Shown: positions 39,334 to 51,749, counted from the first letter of the stretch. The stretch: 64,000 nt of DNA from Solenopsis invicta (GCF_016802725.1 NC_052667.1:5670501-5734500); one strand, 5' to 3'. A program made the numbers and translations. The notes: generated by a model from the sequence alone, not told the origin.

Positions 39334-39753
39334 CACGGAAACAACGGAAATATATAAAAATTTAGCTTTAGGCATCGATCTGAAAATTATTTTGTTAAGG
39401 ACACTCACACGAGCATAACGCTGCAAAACGCGTTTTGACATTCTGACAATCAGCTTGAGTATCCTATACTGTTCAAAATCGACGGCATAATTTAATGTAA
39501 TGTAACGGAAGCAAATTTTTAATTTCTAACAAGTACATTAAAAAATATTTAATGTTGTCAAAAATGCACTAGATTTCATGCACGTACATTTCACTTATAT
39601 ATACATTAAATTTAATGTTTAACTTGAAAATACATAAAATTTTGTGACATTTTTAACAGTGTAAAGAAATATTTTAATGAATTAACAGAATTACTTTCCG
39701 TTCTGTAGCCAGCCAAATTTTTACATACTTTAGCAAAAACCGTTCTTTCCGTG
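39334..39753. mobile_element. Family B element carrying a nested family A MITE
   Basis: The left end CACGGAAACAACGG mirrors the right end CGTTCTTTCCGTG, and TA flanks both (39332-39333, 39754-39755). The left half shows ATTTAGCTTTAGGCATCGAT, then CTGAAAATTATTTTGTTAAG and CATTCTGACAATCAGCTTGA. The right half resumes after the nested element with TCTGTAGCCAGCCAAATT. Without the insert the element is about 223 bp, the size of the intact copies at 59 kb. No ORF. Confidence 0.85.
39467..39661 (-). mobile_element. Family A MITE, copy 2, nested in family B
   Basis: Begins TACTGTTCAAAATCG and ends ATTTTTAACAGTG, with TA at 39465-39466 and 39662-39663. The interior (GTAATGTAACGGAAGCAAAT, ATGCACTAGATTTCATGCAC) is the reverse of copies 1 and 4. 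About 195 bp. It interrupts an otherwise colinear family B element, so it inserted later. Confidence 0.85.
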
Positions 39754-39800
39754 TATTATTTAATTGCGTTATACTTTCTAAAATATTATTTTAAAGAATG

Positions 39801-39997
39801 CACTCTTAAAAATCGGCAGCAGAATTTAATGTAATGCAACGAAAGCAAATTTCAAAACAGACACATTAACATCATTTAATATAAATTTAACGTTGTCAAA
39901 ATGCACTAAATTTTCTGCACATGCCTTTCAGTTATAGATACGTTAAATTTGTGTGTAACTTAAAAATATATTGAATTTCATGATATGTTTAGTAGTG
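39801..39997 (-). mobile_element. Family A MITE, copy 3 (worn ends)
   Basis: Begins CACTCTTAAAAATCGGCAGC and ends GTTTAGTAGTG. Interior words match copy 2 (GTAATGCAACGAAAGCAAAT, AAAATGCACTAAATTTT). The flanking TA is degraded on the left (TG) and uncertain on the right. Only about 140 bp from copy 2. Confidence 0.75.
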
Positions 39998-40839
39998 TTA
40001 GTGCATCACGTTTTTATATTTTATAACATTTATAACATATTCCTTATTGCAGCGAAATAAAATAAATACGGTCAGTTTTGATAATTAAGTTTTTTCATTG
40101 CAAAAATCGAATAAATAAAAATTAAAGATACAGCTGGTGAGATGTTTTAGATCCGTCCTGATCTCTAACTGCACTGCCTCGAATATCCAATGTATTTTTG
40201 GGACGTAAAACACTATCGGTGTAGAATATACACAACGCAAAAAGCTGTTCTAAACTTTTCACGAGAGCCGTTAACAAAAAGCTTGTTGTGTACAATGCAA
40301 TCCCTCCAGCTAAAATTCAGCTCAGCTTTATTTATTTTAGCTATTGTTGCCTTTACAGAACACAATTATCTCCCGATGTATATTACAACTGCATATTATA
40401 TCGTATAACTTTCGTAACTAATAAAACACAAGTAATATCTATCCACGTAAAAAGTTGCCCATTAGATTCAACCAACACAAATAAATATAAATATCGTAGA
40501 CCTCGGAATAAATCAAGGAAATTATTCACCTGTCGAAATATCAATTGTTGTGAAATTCGGCGATTGTATGCTATTCGCTGGGTAAATTAATTCATTAATG
40601 ATTTAATCGTCGAAGCAAAAATAATGACAACTATAGATAAAACAAAAACAATCGTCATAATATTCTTAAAAAATATTAAATACCGCACTAATTTAATATA
40701 CTCAATGACAAAAATAAATGATAATAACTGCAATATATCTTCAGAAAGACGATTGTTAAAAATTTTCTTATATTTTACAATGATGTAGTGTTTAATGGAT
40801 TGAACCAACAGCAATTATATACGATCATTAAATTCCATA
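39998..40839. other. AT-rich spacer between family A copies
   Basis: Unique AT-rich DNA with short ORFs (40288-40590 plus; 40587-40814 minus) and no recognised content. Confidence 0.5.
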
Positions 40840-41058
40840 CACTGTTAAAAGTGTCATGAAATTTAATGTATTTTTAAGTTACACATTAAATTTGATGTAT
40901 CAATAAGTGAAAATCTTGTGCACGAAATTAGTGCGCTTTTAGCGCACCTTTGACAACATTAAATTTCATCAAATGTACATTAAATGTTTCTTAATGTACC
41001 TGCTTGAAATTTGCGTCCGTTACATTTCATTAAATTCTGCTGCCAATTTTTAACAGTG
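40840..41058 (+). mobile_element. Family A MITE, copy 4 (best preserved)
   Basis: 219 bp, starts CACTGTTAAAAG and ends CCAATTTTTAACAGTG. TA flanks both sides (40838-40839, 41059-41060). Aligns throughout with copy 1 in the same orientation, including CTGCTTGAAAT and TTAAATTCTGCTGCCAATTT. No ORF. Confidence 0.9.
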
Positions 41059-42599
41059 TAATAATCGGGCATAATAATAATTGAAAGCGCCGGCAGCGTT
41101 GTCGCGACGAATTGTATCTAGACCGAGATACTCCGACATGTGATCAATGCATCTATTATTTACGATAGACGGATAGAATACACGCATCCTGTTCCCAGCT
41201 GTTCGTATGTGCATGCAAATGACCTATCGGGCACAAGTTCTACAAATGAAGTGAATAGTTGTACGTATAATTGTGCATACATGTGAATGGCGCACCTGTG
41301 AATAGAAGATCCGATTTTATATACGATTAACCCAGCGACGTGTTGTAATGGCATTTCACAACAACTTTCGATGGATAATTAATGTGCCTTTTTACGCAAA
41401 ACTATGATAGGGACCTTCGAATCCTCGCTCCTCGTGATTTATCGCCTCTTCTGAGGGAAAAACGATTGGGTAAACGTAGTTTAACGAGTAATTTTCCTAG
41501 CAATTTTCTTCGGTATTAATCCTCTCATTACCGAACTCTTTTACAGCCTTTTTCTCAAATTTCCCAATAAATACAAAATGTTCAACCCGTTTTAATCAGA
41601 TGTTACATTAACGAATATAATTTCTGACGTCAGCAAAGTCCGCAGAGATATATTAGAAGGAAATATTCAAAATTATTTTGCGCTTATATTCGCTAATCAA
41701 GACTCGCTTAATATTAATTAGGCATTAGTAATATAAGAAACTGTGCGTAAAGCAACATATACTTATAAGCGACAAAATGTATTTTCTACTTTTGCACTAC
41801 TTTCTTCTTCAATGTGAAAAATCCACGAGCTGTGTATTTAAGACATTTCGGTACATTTATCACATTCAATACTGTATGTTAATGCTGCTGCCTTTCATTA
41901 TATGAATATGCAATTTCATCGCGCCGTATTCGAGTGAAATTTAGTCAGTGCCTGCTAAATGAAAGTTACACAGCTGCGCGAGAATTCACATTCCGTTCAT
42001 CTGCAATCTGTCGATTCCACAAGACAGCCGTAAGTAGGTGAATCTCCAGGGAAGAATGGGGACACGGGCGTTAAAATTGAAGTACTTGTGATTAGAGGGA
42101 AGAAAATGATCAGTCATCGGAGTATATCAACTGATCAATAGTGCGATGTATAAATTTCTAACACGTCCGGTTACGATAGAAAGTTACTTCTATTAAGAAA
42201 ATTTGATTGTCATTCCACGACAAGTCGAGGTCATAAAGTTTGCCAGTGGATAATTTATCGAATTTATCCTGTTATTTTTAGATCGATGAGAGAAATTTTT
42301 TTTTTAGAGCACTTTCTAAAACGTTTAGTCAAAAAGCGCGAAGCTTTACCGTACTATCTTTATTAATATCATAAAATGTTTTCTGTGAATATAAAACTCG
42401 TACCAATAAAACTGTCAATATCTACGTCTAACTAAAGAAACGATATGAAAAACCCCTATAAAATGATCGAGTTCGCAATCAGTTTCATAAACGAAGATAA
42501 AACAAATTTACTGGGAAATAATAGAAAACCTTCAACGTGGTTCATTGGAATACAAGAGCTTCTCTATTCAGGTTCTTATTTTGCGCATTTACATCGTTA

Positions 42600-42601
<2 letters not shown>
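41059..42601. other. Mixed non-coding stretch
   Basis: Moderate to low GC. Only short ORFs, none recognised. No repeat partner found. Confidence 0.5.

Positions 42602-42673
<72 letters not shown>
42602..42673. repeat. (CT)36 microsatellite
   Basis: 72 bases of uninterrupted CT, the longest simple repeat in the window. It generates spurious Leu-Ser ORFs in three frames. Confidence 0.98.
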
Positions 42674-42676
<3 letters not shown>

Positions 42677-43728
42677 GCAAGTTTATTTCTCTGCGCTACG
42701 TATTTTACCGGGTGGTTCATAAAGTATGCCAGAATAACAAATTAAAGCGGAATAAAAACTTTTCATTTTCACCAATATTTTCAAGCTGAATAAAGTATTC
42801 GTAATTATATGTGCAATTTTGCAAATTGAAAGTATACAGAAGTCTATCCTAAATTGGCTGTAGTTACGCGAGAAACGTCCAACGCACATGAAATTCGTTT
42901 CGAGAAAAATGCAAATAAAATTTTATACGATTTAAAAATGTGAGGCAAAAACTGTTTTTCTTTTCTTTTTTTATTAATTTTAGGCACATATTAGACTTGT
43001 ATCTTTTTTGTTTAATGTACGAAAAAAATGTAAGAACTATCCATTAATTACAATAACTCAAAAATTATAATTTTGTAGATGTCTTTGCATAACTATGGCC
43101 AATTGTAAGTTAACTAAAATGTATTTCAGAATAGAAAATTACGACTTATCGGGCGAATCGTGGACGTTTTGATTAATTTTGTGATGATTTAACATTTCGG
43201 ACTTGCACTTAATTACATTCGAACTGTGTTAAATAGATAGATAAATGGATAAACAGAGAGGGAGAGATGTGGCAGAGAGAATCGCTCAAACTTTTGTCTC
43301 GCATTGTCGTTTCGAAACTACCGCGGTATGACGATATCGCTGGTGAATTTACGAGCGGTCGCGCGCTGCAGTTTCGACTTGGTCGCCGGTCGTTAACGTG
43401 CAACTCGTGCATCAGCATTAACCGCGGCGTACCGACACAGGGCCGTCGGAAGGGACAGGTGCATTGTTAACGGTGGCTCGCAATGAGTAACAATAGCGGA
43501 AGCCACCCCGCGAATTAGTCACCGCGAAATGTTTCACCGCGCGAGCACCGTAATTAGGCGCAGGTGTAGGAAGTCAAACTGCCCGGCACGGTGCGGCGTG
43601 GTGCGGCGTTTGTTTCGGATACGCACGTAATCCTACGTTGCGTGATCTCAGTCCCGTCGTGTTTACCTGCGTTTGCGAATTGATAGAACATCGCAAACAG
43701 AACAAATGTACGGGAGAGACTTCGATCT
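42674..43728. other. AT-rich stretch, then a CpG patch
   Basis: AT-rich to about 43200. 43250-43680 is CpG-rich with short ORFs on both strands and no motif. GGGTGGTTCATAAAGTATGC at 42710 loosely resembles a transposon end, but no partner was found. Confidence 0.45.
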
Positions 43729-43974
43729 GTGGTTGCAAAAAGAAGAAGTTTTTTAATAATAGAAGATAATAAATTTATAAAATTTCACAGTGGAGAACAA
43801 TTTTACAGTAGTGACGATAAATGTTTAAAAAATAATGATCATACTTTAAGGATGTACAAAACATTTCTTAAAAGAATATTATGTAAAAATTGCAGATTGT
43901 TTTATATTGCATTTTAAAATTGTAGAAAAAATTTGACGGCGATTTTCTATCTGGATAAAAAATTATTTCATTAA
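43729..43974 (+). pseudogene. Decayed 3' coding end in repeat F, copy 1
   Basis: An open frame of 62 codons (43729-43914) ends KNCRLFYIAF then stop (TAA at 43915-43917). If that stop is read through, 18 further codons end LDKKLFH and a second stop at 43972-43974. The inverted copy at 48083-48175 encodes KNCRLFYIAF, continues in frame and ends LDKKLFQ with a stop at the same place. A shared frame and shared terminal stop across diverged copies indicate former coding sequence. I do not recognise the family. It may be a transposable-element ORF or a pseudogenised cellular gene copied with its 3' flank. The start at 43729 is only the first ATG of the open frame. Confidence 0.45.
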
Positions 43975-44382
43975 GAAGTGGACATGTGCTCTAATAAAAA
44001 TATAATTAATAATTAAATAAAAAATAACAGAAAAAATCTGAATCTTTTTACTTAAGCATTTTAAATATTCAAGATAATTTATAAAGTTTCATTGCAATGC
44101 AGAAATCAGTTCTGTAAAAAAATAAACAAAATTTATTTATCTGAACAGATAATCACAATGAAACTTTGTATAAATTATTTTGAATACCTAAAACACACAA
44201 AAAATTGAGATTTTTCTTAACGTAAAAATTAATTTGCTTATTTAATAGAATAAATAAATTATAAAAATACGTTATTAAATAAAACTATAATGTTATTTAC
44301 ACAACTTTCATATATATAGTTTATTTAAAGTGTTAGTATTACACCCCCCTACCAAATTTTATTTACTTTGCGAGGATTGCGT
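43790..44382 (+). repeat. Repeat F, copy 1 (inverted partner at 47648-48285)
   Basis: About 590 bp that aligns in reverse orientation with 47648-48285. Shared landmarks include AATTGCAGATTGTTTTATAT, ATTTTAAATATTCAAGAT, TTGAGATTTTTCTTAA and TTATTTACACAACTTT. The two copies form a large inverted pair with a spacer of about 3.3 kb. The upstream part is ex-coding; the rest looks like a 3' UTR or flank. Confidence 0.8.
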
Positions 44383-47300
44383 GTCCGGTATATCCTTAAT
44401 ATGAGAGATTTTAATATATTACATATTTTTACATTCGCGAAATTCAATTCTCACAATACTTAAGGAAATCAGACCATCGTTGAAAAACAGAAATGGAAAA
44501 AAATAACGTCAGTTATCCGAAGTGATATGGAGCCAATACGCAGGCAATATAAAAGCAGCGCGTATAAAACCGAATCGTAAAACGTAACTCTCGCGTGCTT
44601 CTAAATCCTTTAAAAAAATAAACTCCGCTTTTGTGTGGCGATGATTTATGTAAACATAACAGACGCAATATACAACTGTGCAACGCGCAACGTTGTGTCG
44701 AGCGAACGCAATCACGGATCAGTCTCTTTTTACATCTCCCTCCTCTGCACTCGCCCCCCCCCCTCCTGCCATTCTCTGAATGCTGTATATCGAAGTCGAT
44801 AGGGTCAATTGTCAATATTTTCCGCTCTACTAGCGAACACAACGATTCGTTAGGTTCATATAGATTATTTGCTACATTTATGAATGTATCTCGATATTCA
44901 ACTTTGCAAGATATTATATATTTTTTGCAAACTGATATATAAAAAATTCCAATAAGTATATTGTTTTCATTTAATTCTTCAGGCGTTTGCACAAAAATGT
45001 ATATTCCATCGTTTAATATCTAACGCGTACCGTGACGTTTGTGACGCTTTCCTGACAAATAAACATTTCGGAAATAAAGCACATTTATTGCAACAGCAAC
45101 ATATTGTATATGCCGTATCAAATGTTTTCTAAATAGTATTCTACATTAAAAATATTCTAGTATTTTTACATAACATACAACAATAAATTATATTCTTAAG
45201 ATATAATTCTACAATTTTAAAAGAAAGAATTATTCTCAAGATCTTTCTTAATGTTATTGTATATTACATTTTATTTAAATAAATATGCAGTGTGTCTTAT
45301 TAGTATTAAAAATCAAGATTGATAGGTTTCGACTTATAAATAATAAAAGTTGATGAGTAGTGAAGCTCGCGTATTCAAGCTTTAATTACGTTTACATTAT
45401 CTATCATCCAATTTCACATCATTTTACGATAAAATCAAATTATCAAAAAAATTGATAAATAGACAAGAAAGTAGATTAAAATTATAATAATTAAAAATGT
45501 TTTCCTTAGTTTTATTAAATAGAGGTATGTAAACCGATTAAAATATGCTATATGATTCAATTCTTTTTATATACATGTATCTTATACATATTTTATTTTA
45601 TATAAACACATTTATATTTATATTTTTTGTTTGTATTGTTTATGTATATTCGTGTATTTTTAATAAAATTCTGCCTATTGTATACTTTCTTGCCTGAATT
45701 TATTGCAATATTTAATACTGGAATAATAGAAATACCAAGCTACAAATTTTATTTTAAAAATACTTGGGAAAGGAAAATAAATAAATACCTCCACGTACAT
45801 TAACCATTTTCTCCTTCCCTGTTTTACAGATAATATTTTTACTTCGTTAAATAAAATATATAAACTTCAGGCTTTTAAATCTTCATCGTGCATGTCATAT
45901 AAATACAATAAAAAATGTATATGAAAAAATTTGTATTGAAAAAATATTCTATGTATTTGTTAATATTATTTTATTTTTCTCTTTTCCTACATCCTTATTT
46001 TTTTACTGTTTATTTAACAATAAGCAATAACTTCAAAAATTTCACCAATAATAAAATGATATTAAAGATGTCTAAATTCTATTATTAATAAACAAATTCG
46101 TATTGTTTTTAATTCCTAAAAGTCACGCATAATATAACAAATAATGTAAACAATCAGATTTAATCAGAAATAATCTTTTACTGTTTAGCTTTTACTTTTA
46201 TGCCATTAATACGTTCATATTATCTTATGCATATTCAAAACATGTTCTTTATATATCCATTACCGTAATAAAAAAATCCATTATCTCAATTAAATAAAAT
46301 ATAAGTTATCACTCAGAAGAACGATGCGTAACAGCGGACGTAAACTCCTAAACTAAATTGTATATCTTTTTAAATTATAACAGTATTCAAAATAACTAAT
46401 ATTCGAAAAAGTAAATATTACGTGCGTGCATAAAATAATTATAAACAATTAGTTAAGTAAATAAGAAAGTAATAAATTACTCTATTGTTGCTCCACTGTT
46501 AGCCATTCCAGGTCTCGTTCTCGTCCCTCGTCCCTCTGTTTCATTACTCTTTTCTTTATGGCACTCACAACAGTCACGAAAATACACATTATAAATACTA
46601 ATTGTCAGAATACTTCTCGATGCCGTGTGCACACATACACACACGTTGTAATTAACAAAATCGAATTAACAATTAGTCAAGTTAAATCGATATATTTCGA
46701 ACGCACGACACACCGCGACGTACCGCGACTACTCGTTACTTAAATTATCCGATTTGAATAAACGATTCGCATTTATTACTCCGCAAGTTGAATCCAAAAA
46801 TTGAATGGAATAAATTGCGTTCAAATGGACGCAGCATTCGCGTTCCGATTTCTACTCGAGATAAACAGATCACGCGAGATATCTATCCGACATATAAACA
46901 GCCAGTCGTCTCGCACTCACGCGAGTTGTTAATTGCAGAAGTCAATTAATGCGGACGAATAATCGCTCGGTCGTCATGGAGAACGATCGTGTTTAATATC
47001 GCGACTCGATGACTTATCGCGATCACGTTCCAAAGGGTAATGTGACAGTACACAGGGAGCGACTGTTGCCTGCTCCACGCTGCGTCTCTCTGTCGCGGCG
47101 ACCTTGCGTAAACAACGTACCGTCTAGCGGGCAAAAAATAAGAGCCGCAAGCCATACGTCAGCAAGCTCTTCTAGGAACTACTTGACGCTTCGAAATAAA
47201 GACCGAAAACAATCCTTCGCGTTTTAAATCGCTTGCGTTTGAATGGATGTATGTACATACCGCCGTATGTGAAAAATCTGACGTTAATATGCATGAAATT

Positions 47301-47647
47301 TACCTTTCTTTCGAAAAAGTTTCTCTATTTTCGTTTTATATACATACTGTGTATTATTATTTATGTGTATGTATATGTATGCGCATATATAAATTGATAT
47401 TCACCCATCTATTAGTAAGAAATAAGAGAAAATAATAAAAAATCAAAAGCTATGTAAATATTAAAAAAAAATCAATATTTTAAAGAATGGAAATTAGTTA
47501 AAAATAATAAATCGATACACAGGCAACGATGCAGGTCTAAATAAAGAAATATTGATTTCTAAATTTAATTTTTGGTTTGAAAGCGATTTCATTCTCGGTA
47601 TTTCCGATTTTAGAACTTTTTAATATTAAGAATGTATCAGACATGTA
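44383..47647. other. Spacer between the inverted F copies, no gene seen
   Basis: Very AT-rich at 45000-46480. GC is moderate at 44500-44800 and 46490-47240, where short ORFs lie on both strands (44513-44992 minus, 159 codons, unrecognised). A C12-type run occurs near 44753-44763. Confidence 0.45.
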
Positions 47648-48285
47648 CGATCCCTGCAAAAAAATAAAATTTGCAAATGTGTTACATAATATTAAATTCA
47701 CTTCAAATAAACTATTATATATATAAAAGTTGTGTAAATAAGATTAAATTTCTATTTCATTTTATTTTATTTAATAATATAGTTTATTTATTCTATATCT
47801 TATTAATTATTTGTTAACTTTAAGAAAAATCTCAAATTTTTTTGTATGAGTGCTAAGTATTCACGATAATTTTTTATGAAGTTTTATTCTGATTGGCTGT
47901 TTAATTATTTTGTAAATAAATAAATAAATTTCATTTATTTTACAGAACTATTCTCTACATCGCGACGAAGCTTTATAAATCATCTTGAATATTTAAAATA
48001 CTTAAATAAAAAAATTCAGATTTTTTTCATTACTTCTTATTTCATTATTAATTATATTGTCATTAGAACACATATCTACTTCTTATTGAAATAACTTTTT
48101 ATCTAGATAGACAATTGGTGCCAAAGTTCTATTATCTTCAAATGCAATATAAAACAATCTGCAATTTTTTTTCATAATTTTTTTGTTTTGAGAAATACAG
48201 TCTTAATTAATCTTCAAGAAACGCTATTAAAGTATTGTACTGTGATTACAGAGCATCTCGTATATATTCAGAACCAAGATTAAAA
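47648..48285 (-). repeat. Repeat F, copy 2 (minus orientation)
   Basis: Reverse-complement homologue of 43790-44382, slightly longer through indels. The minus strand shows AATTGCAGATTGTTTTATAT near its 5' side, TTGAGATTTTTCTTAA mid-way and TTATTTACACAACTTT toward the 3' side, in the same order as copy 1. Confidence 0.8.
48083..48175 (-). pseudogene. Decayed 3' coding end in repeat F, copy 2
   Basis: A 30-codon minus-strand frame (ATG at 48175-48173, stop at 48085-48083) starts MKKNCRLFYIAF and ends APIVYLDKKLFQ. It matches copy 1 around KNCRLFYIAF and LDKKLF, and ends at the equivalent stop. Upstream, the homologous frame appears shifted across an A8 run, consistent with slippage, so the ATG is probably not the ancestral start. 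Together with copy 1 this marks the C-terminus of an unrecognised protein. Confidence 0.45.
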
Positions 48286-51235
48286 AATAATTTTAGTAGC
48301 TACCGTTACGTGCAACGTCGTTTCTGGCATTTTGCTTGTGGCAGTGACAAAGCGCCCGTAGAATTAAGCGAACGAAATGGCTCGCAATGTGAATAATGAC
48401 GTCCTCTCTTCACGTACGCATTTCGCGTTAGATTTAATTAAATTTCCCGTTATGTTAGAACTATCGTCTTTACTTCCGGGTACTGTCGCGTTTCGAAATG
48501 TTGCACAAAACACACAAACAATTCATAAATGCAAATTCGGACGGAATCCTAAACCATATCGTTCAATGTGTGACATGGAAAACTATTATTAGATCAATTT
48601 TCTCCTCAAATATTTTTGACTTAATATAATTTTTATCTTATTATTTCCTTCACGTTTAGATATAACTTGAAAAAATCTAAATTAATTTTATCGTAGGAAC
48701 CTTAATTTTTATTAATCAAAGCATAAAAAATATTTTTAACTAAACTTCAATATGACAAATTAAAATACTTCTTACTTAAAATATCTCAGGCTTTAATAAT
48801 AATGTATGAATGAACCATCATAGAAATTTTTAAATACATCTACAATAAGAAAACAAATTTCTTAATGAAAAAAATATATTTTCTTAGAACCATATTACAT
48901 TGATGCAAGCATTTGTTTGTTCTATTTAAGTAAAAAAATTAAATAAAAATTTTAAGTAAACAGACGTATTATCTTATAATTTTATATTATTACCTTTCTT
49001 ACATTTAAATCATTATTTTACAAATAAGCTAATATTATTAAACTTGATTAAATTGTTTACTTAGGTTTAAAATCTGATTGTCTCGAATAGAAAAATAATC
49101 TAACAATAAATATCTTTTTAGAACTGCAAGAAAAAAATACAAATTTATCTATATTTGTTCATTTTATTTACATAAATATTTCAATTGAGAAATTTTCAAC
49201 TTAACTGCAAGTAAATAAGCTTAGGACTAATCGAGTAAATAATTTTTTTGTATTAAATAAATTTTCTTTGTTCTAATATATTCTATCTCTGAGTGTACAA
49301 AAAATTATAATCCCTCTCAACTCATTGTAATTATACAAACTCCTAAATAATAGTTAATTTCGCTAAATCAGTTCGCTAAAAAATTATTTCGATCTCCACC
49401 ATTACTTTTTTTTTATTTGCAACACGCCAAGATGTAACACCATTAATTCATATTACACACTTAACATGGCACGAGTGTCAAGAGCATGCTGCTGTCAGTA
49501 GCAATGACGTAGCTTTTGGTGCAAGCGGCGATTAGGCGAACGAAGCCCCCCGGTGCAGCGTGCTCGCTCCACGAGAGGGAACAGTGACGTTTTGTCGGCT
49601 TATCATTGACGCAGTGCGCATGCATGTATACGCACGTGTGTGCATGACGCCGATAAGGGTCGTAGCACTCGAGACGCAACACATTCGCGATTATCATCCA
49701 CGCGAACATAATCGTCTGTCGACGCGCATGCAATTTCGTTCGTGTCGCTTATATAAATCTGTTTTTACCTGACAACCGAGCGTCCGGTCGTCCCAACTGA
49801 AAATTGCGCGGTATGTTAAATTTTATGCCTGCACCTGAGCTATAATGCAAACACGGCTTGTTTATTTCCGCCATCTGCAATACGCGAAATTGACTCGGTC
49901 GATAGCGACACGGGCGCACCACTAACTTCACCAGAGTTTTTTTTTCTCATTTAAACCCGCTTTACGTGATCCATAATTCACGACAGAATTGCATTCGCAA
50001 TTTAGCGCGCGCCACGCGCGATGTGCATATCAACATTTTCAATGCTCAAAATCCGCAAAATCTATTATAAAAAACGTTTTCTATTTTTATACAATTAATA
50101 TGTAAAGTAATAAATTGGACTGTAATAAAGAACTTTCATTGCTATTCAGAAAATCAGATAAACCATTCAGATAATCTGTTGATGTGTAAATTACAATTTC
50201 CCGATGTGTATAAAACAGAATACATTTTATTGTCGGTAATGGCATTGCATGCATTCTTTGTAATATTAAAAGACTACATTTTCGTCATTCGCAAAATTAT
50301 TACGGGTCGCTCAAAAAAGCGAATCATGCCGGACCTTCGTACGCAATCGCGTATTCGCGCGTATGTATACCGAGCAATCATGATGAATTTACCGGCGAGC
50401 GGGAGCTCATTTCGACGTGAATTTATATTCAACGGCCGATAAGTTTGATTCGCGCATAAATCGCACGCAGAGTGTACTCGTCGTAACTTTGCCGTAATTG
50501 AGTCTTCCAGTATATGTAACGCGGAAGAGGTTCACTCTACACAATTTCTGGTAATGCAAAATCGTGTTACGGTTCGACGTTCCGACATACGATGCGCATG
50601 ATCGTCATGCAATTTCAGTGCCCGTACATATCGCACACAGCACACTTTATCCGAGGGACGTCCCGGGTACATCCCTTAGGACGTCCCTTGGAAGACTGTG
50701 CAGGATGAGGTACTGCTAGCAGCAGCAGTAGCTGCATGTAACTTTTTATTGTATTTTTCAGTGTGTTAACGTCGGAATGATCGATGCGGTCGTTACATAT
50801 GAAGATACGCGCGGGAGGCCGGCTGTTTTCCAATAGTTCTCAATGTGATCGAAGTCATGGTAATTTACTATAATATCCTATCTTCTTCGGTTCTTTATTC
50901 GCAATATTTTAGTATACGATAACCTTCGTTCCATAGGTTTCCAGATAAAATTCCCTCGAAGCAAATCTAATTTCTCAAATTCTCTCGAGTACCATTCGCC
51001 GAAACATAAAATAAAAATAAAATGTACGAGAGTGGAAAGGATGTATCGTACCTCACGACATTGCAATATCTTCGCAAAATGTTTCTATATTTTCTCACAG
51101 AGTTATATCGTTCGAATCCTTTCACCTCCACGATTTCGTATCTTTTTTTTTCTATTCGCTCTCCTTACTCGAAGTAAATGACATGTTCGTTCTAATAAGG
51201 GCACACAACCAAAAGTCCCCCCCTTTCGATTTTAA
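48286..51235. other. Non-coding stretch with a CpG patch at 49.4-50.0 kb
   Basis: 48600-49430 is very AT-rich and empty. 49440-50050 is CpG-richer with ORFs on both strands and no motif. 50160-50860 has moderate GC. The only structured item is the repeated GGACGTCCC at 50655-50687. Confidence 0.45.
50655..50687. repeat. Repeated palindrome GGACGTCCC
   Basis: GGGACGTCCC (50655-50664, a perfect palindrome) and GGACGTCCC (50679-50687) lie 24 bases apart with an ATCCC word between. It may be a short relic of a GGGACGTCCC-type repeat or a paired binding site. Confidence 0.5.
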
Positions 51236-51515
51236 ATTAGAGAAAAGTCGCCAACGCTGGTCCACTGCTCTTAAAGCGACATTCTCGTGTTTCTCGGAAA
51301 CTAAATATTGAGCCCCCTTTAATACTGATAAAAGCATAATCTTTTTAAACAATTAGAGAAATAAAACCCATAGATCATACATTCATGGCTTTTCTCTACA
51401 TGTATAAAATGTGCTAAAAACGAAAATAGAATTTGCATAGTTTTCTCTTGCAAATTGCATAGTTGAAATAATAGAGAGTATATTATTGGTAATATTACAT
51501 CATTTTGTATGTTTG
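51236..51515 (+). repeat. Dispersed repeat D, copy 2
   Basis: Homologue of 24932-25205. The closest stretch is TTGCAAATTGCATAGTTGAA, followed by ATTATTGGTAATATTAC. Ends are undefined and no frame is conserved. Confidence 0.75.
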
Positions 51516-51749
51516 TAGCTTTCTAAAATTGTTTTGTTTATATTTTTCTCTCTCATATTTTCATCATAATGCAATTTGGAACAAAGAATCGCAGCATAAA
51601 GCGGATCACCTCTCTGTGAGAATAGAAAATAACTACAAAATCTTCAATCTTTTCTTTAATATTATTCAAAATATTATTCAAAAACCAAATGGAGTACCCG
51701 TACTTTTCTCAAAGCTTTGAATGTGTCAAAGCATAAATTAAAATAAGGA

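Noticed and set aside
42445..42745. Three plus frames with long Ser-Leu repeats
   Set aside because: They are translations of the (CT)36 microsatellite.
42710..42745. GGGTGGTTCATAAAGTATGC as a transposon end
   Set aside because: No inverted partner or target duplication was found nearby.
48600..49300. AT-rich block considered as a further large inverted repeat ending CTGAGTGTAC
   Set aside because: I could not find a convincing left arm; shared words are short and AT-only.
51111..51125. GTTCGAATCC, a B-box match for a tRNA
   Set aside because: No A box at the right distance and no cloverleaf; isolated match.
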